From an uncultured Campylobacter sp. (GTDB lineage Bacteria > Campylobacterota > Campylobacteria > Campylobacterales > Campylobacteraceae), in NCBI GenBank assembly GCA_937990735.1, contig CALKQT010000099.1, positions 1-5,955 of the forward strand: DNA of 5,955 nucleotides. Reading direction: 5' to 3'. Every line of letters starts with the position of its first letter. Position 1 is the stretch's first letter. The notes under the pieces are model-generated. The model searched no databases and had not been told where the DNA came from. It saw only the letters and a list, made by a program, of their open reading frames with translations. Both the position numbers and the translations under genes were made by a program. Shown piece after piece: positions 5,851 through 5,955 of this stretch.

Positions 5851-5937
5851 GCTAAGAGTAAAAAGCAGATTTTAGACGTAAAGCAAGAATTTTATAAGCA
5901 GCTAAGCGATAAACGTTTAGAAAATAGCCTCGTATGA
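5851..5937 (+). other. In-frame open stretch after the last stop (possible lost C-terminus)
   Basis: Directly after the TAA at 5848-5850 the same frame reads 28 sense codons, hydrophilic and Lys-rich (AKSKKQILDVKQEFYKQL, then SDKRLENSLV), ending at TGA 5935-5937. It has no ATG, GTG or TTG of its own. Its stop overlaps a possible ATG in the ATGA manner. It could be the former C-terminus of the membrane protein or chance. Confidence 0.35.
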
Positions 5938-5955
5938 AATCAAAATTTGATAAGC
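5934..5955 (+). CDS. Possible start of a further gene, truncated by the window edge
   Basis: An ATG at 5934 opens a frame reading MKSKFDK to the window edge. It overlaps the TGA at 5935-5937 in an ATGA arrangement. The opening residues loosely recall MDKFEIS of the preceding gene, so a tandem paralogue is conceivable. Seven codons and no good ribosome binding site allow no more than a tentative call. Confidence 0.25.

Overview
The window looks like a piece of an epsilonproteobacterial, Campylobacter-type genome of moderate GC, with a short foreign-looking block at its left edge. From about base 625 onward the DNA has Campylobacter traits: many AAATTT words, AAA for Lys, T-rich stretches upstream of TATAAT-like -10 boxes, tight overlapping operons, and a ribA C-terminal half followed directly by rsmG. 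The GC level and the GCGCGAAATTTT style of the spacers suggest one of the GC-richer, oral-type Campylobacter species. That species-level guess is inference from style only. Bases 1 to about 600 differ: they are GC-rich, use only AAG for Lys, and encode a RibBA that reads like a Bacteroidetes (Prevotella/Bacteroides-type) protein.

Layout. Bases 3-980 hold a 5'-truncated ribBA-type gene whose reading frame continues smoothly across a compositional break at about 590-625, inside the conserved zinc-site motif of GTP cyclohydrolase II. Three genes follow, overlapping by 4, 1 and 4 nt: rsmG (977-1555), a 68-residue membrane-anchored zinc-ribbon protein (1555-1761) and a 180-residue conserved-looking hypothetical protein (1758-2300). 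Next comes a gene-free stretch of about 570 bp (2301-2871). It begins with a degenerate tandem array of exactly 37-bp period built on a 20-bp palindrome. A CLC-family chloride transporter or channel (2872-4074) has its own TATAAT box. After a 198-bp spacer comes a BON-LysM (Kbp/YgaU-type) protein (4273-4695) followed by a good intrinsic terminator. A second gene-free stretch of about 490 bp (4696-5181) carries a different family of degenerate ~20-bp repeats and a strong hairpin. The window ends with an AT-richer gene for an unrecognised three-helix membrane protein (5182-5850), an in-frame 28-codon open stretch after its stop, and the likely start of another gene at 5934.

Functionally, the left cluster combines riboflavin precursor synthesis, 16S rRNA methylation and two uncharacterised proteins. 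The overlaps imply co-transcription, not a shared pathway. clc and the BON-LysM gene are separate units with their own promoters. I do not see a recognisable defence, CRISPR, toxin-antitoxin or mobile-element system. The two most notable points are the chimeric ribBA, which is either an assembly or read chimera or a real inter-phylum recombination, and the 37-bp palindromic array.
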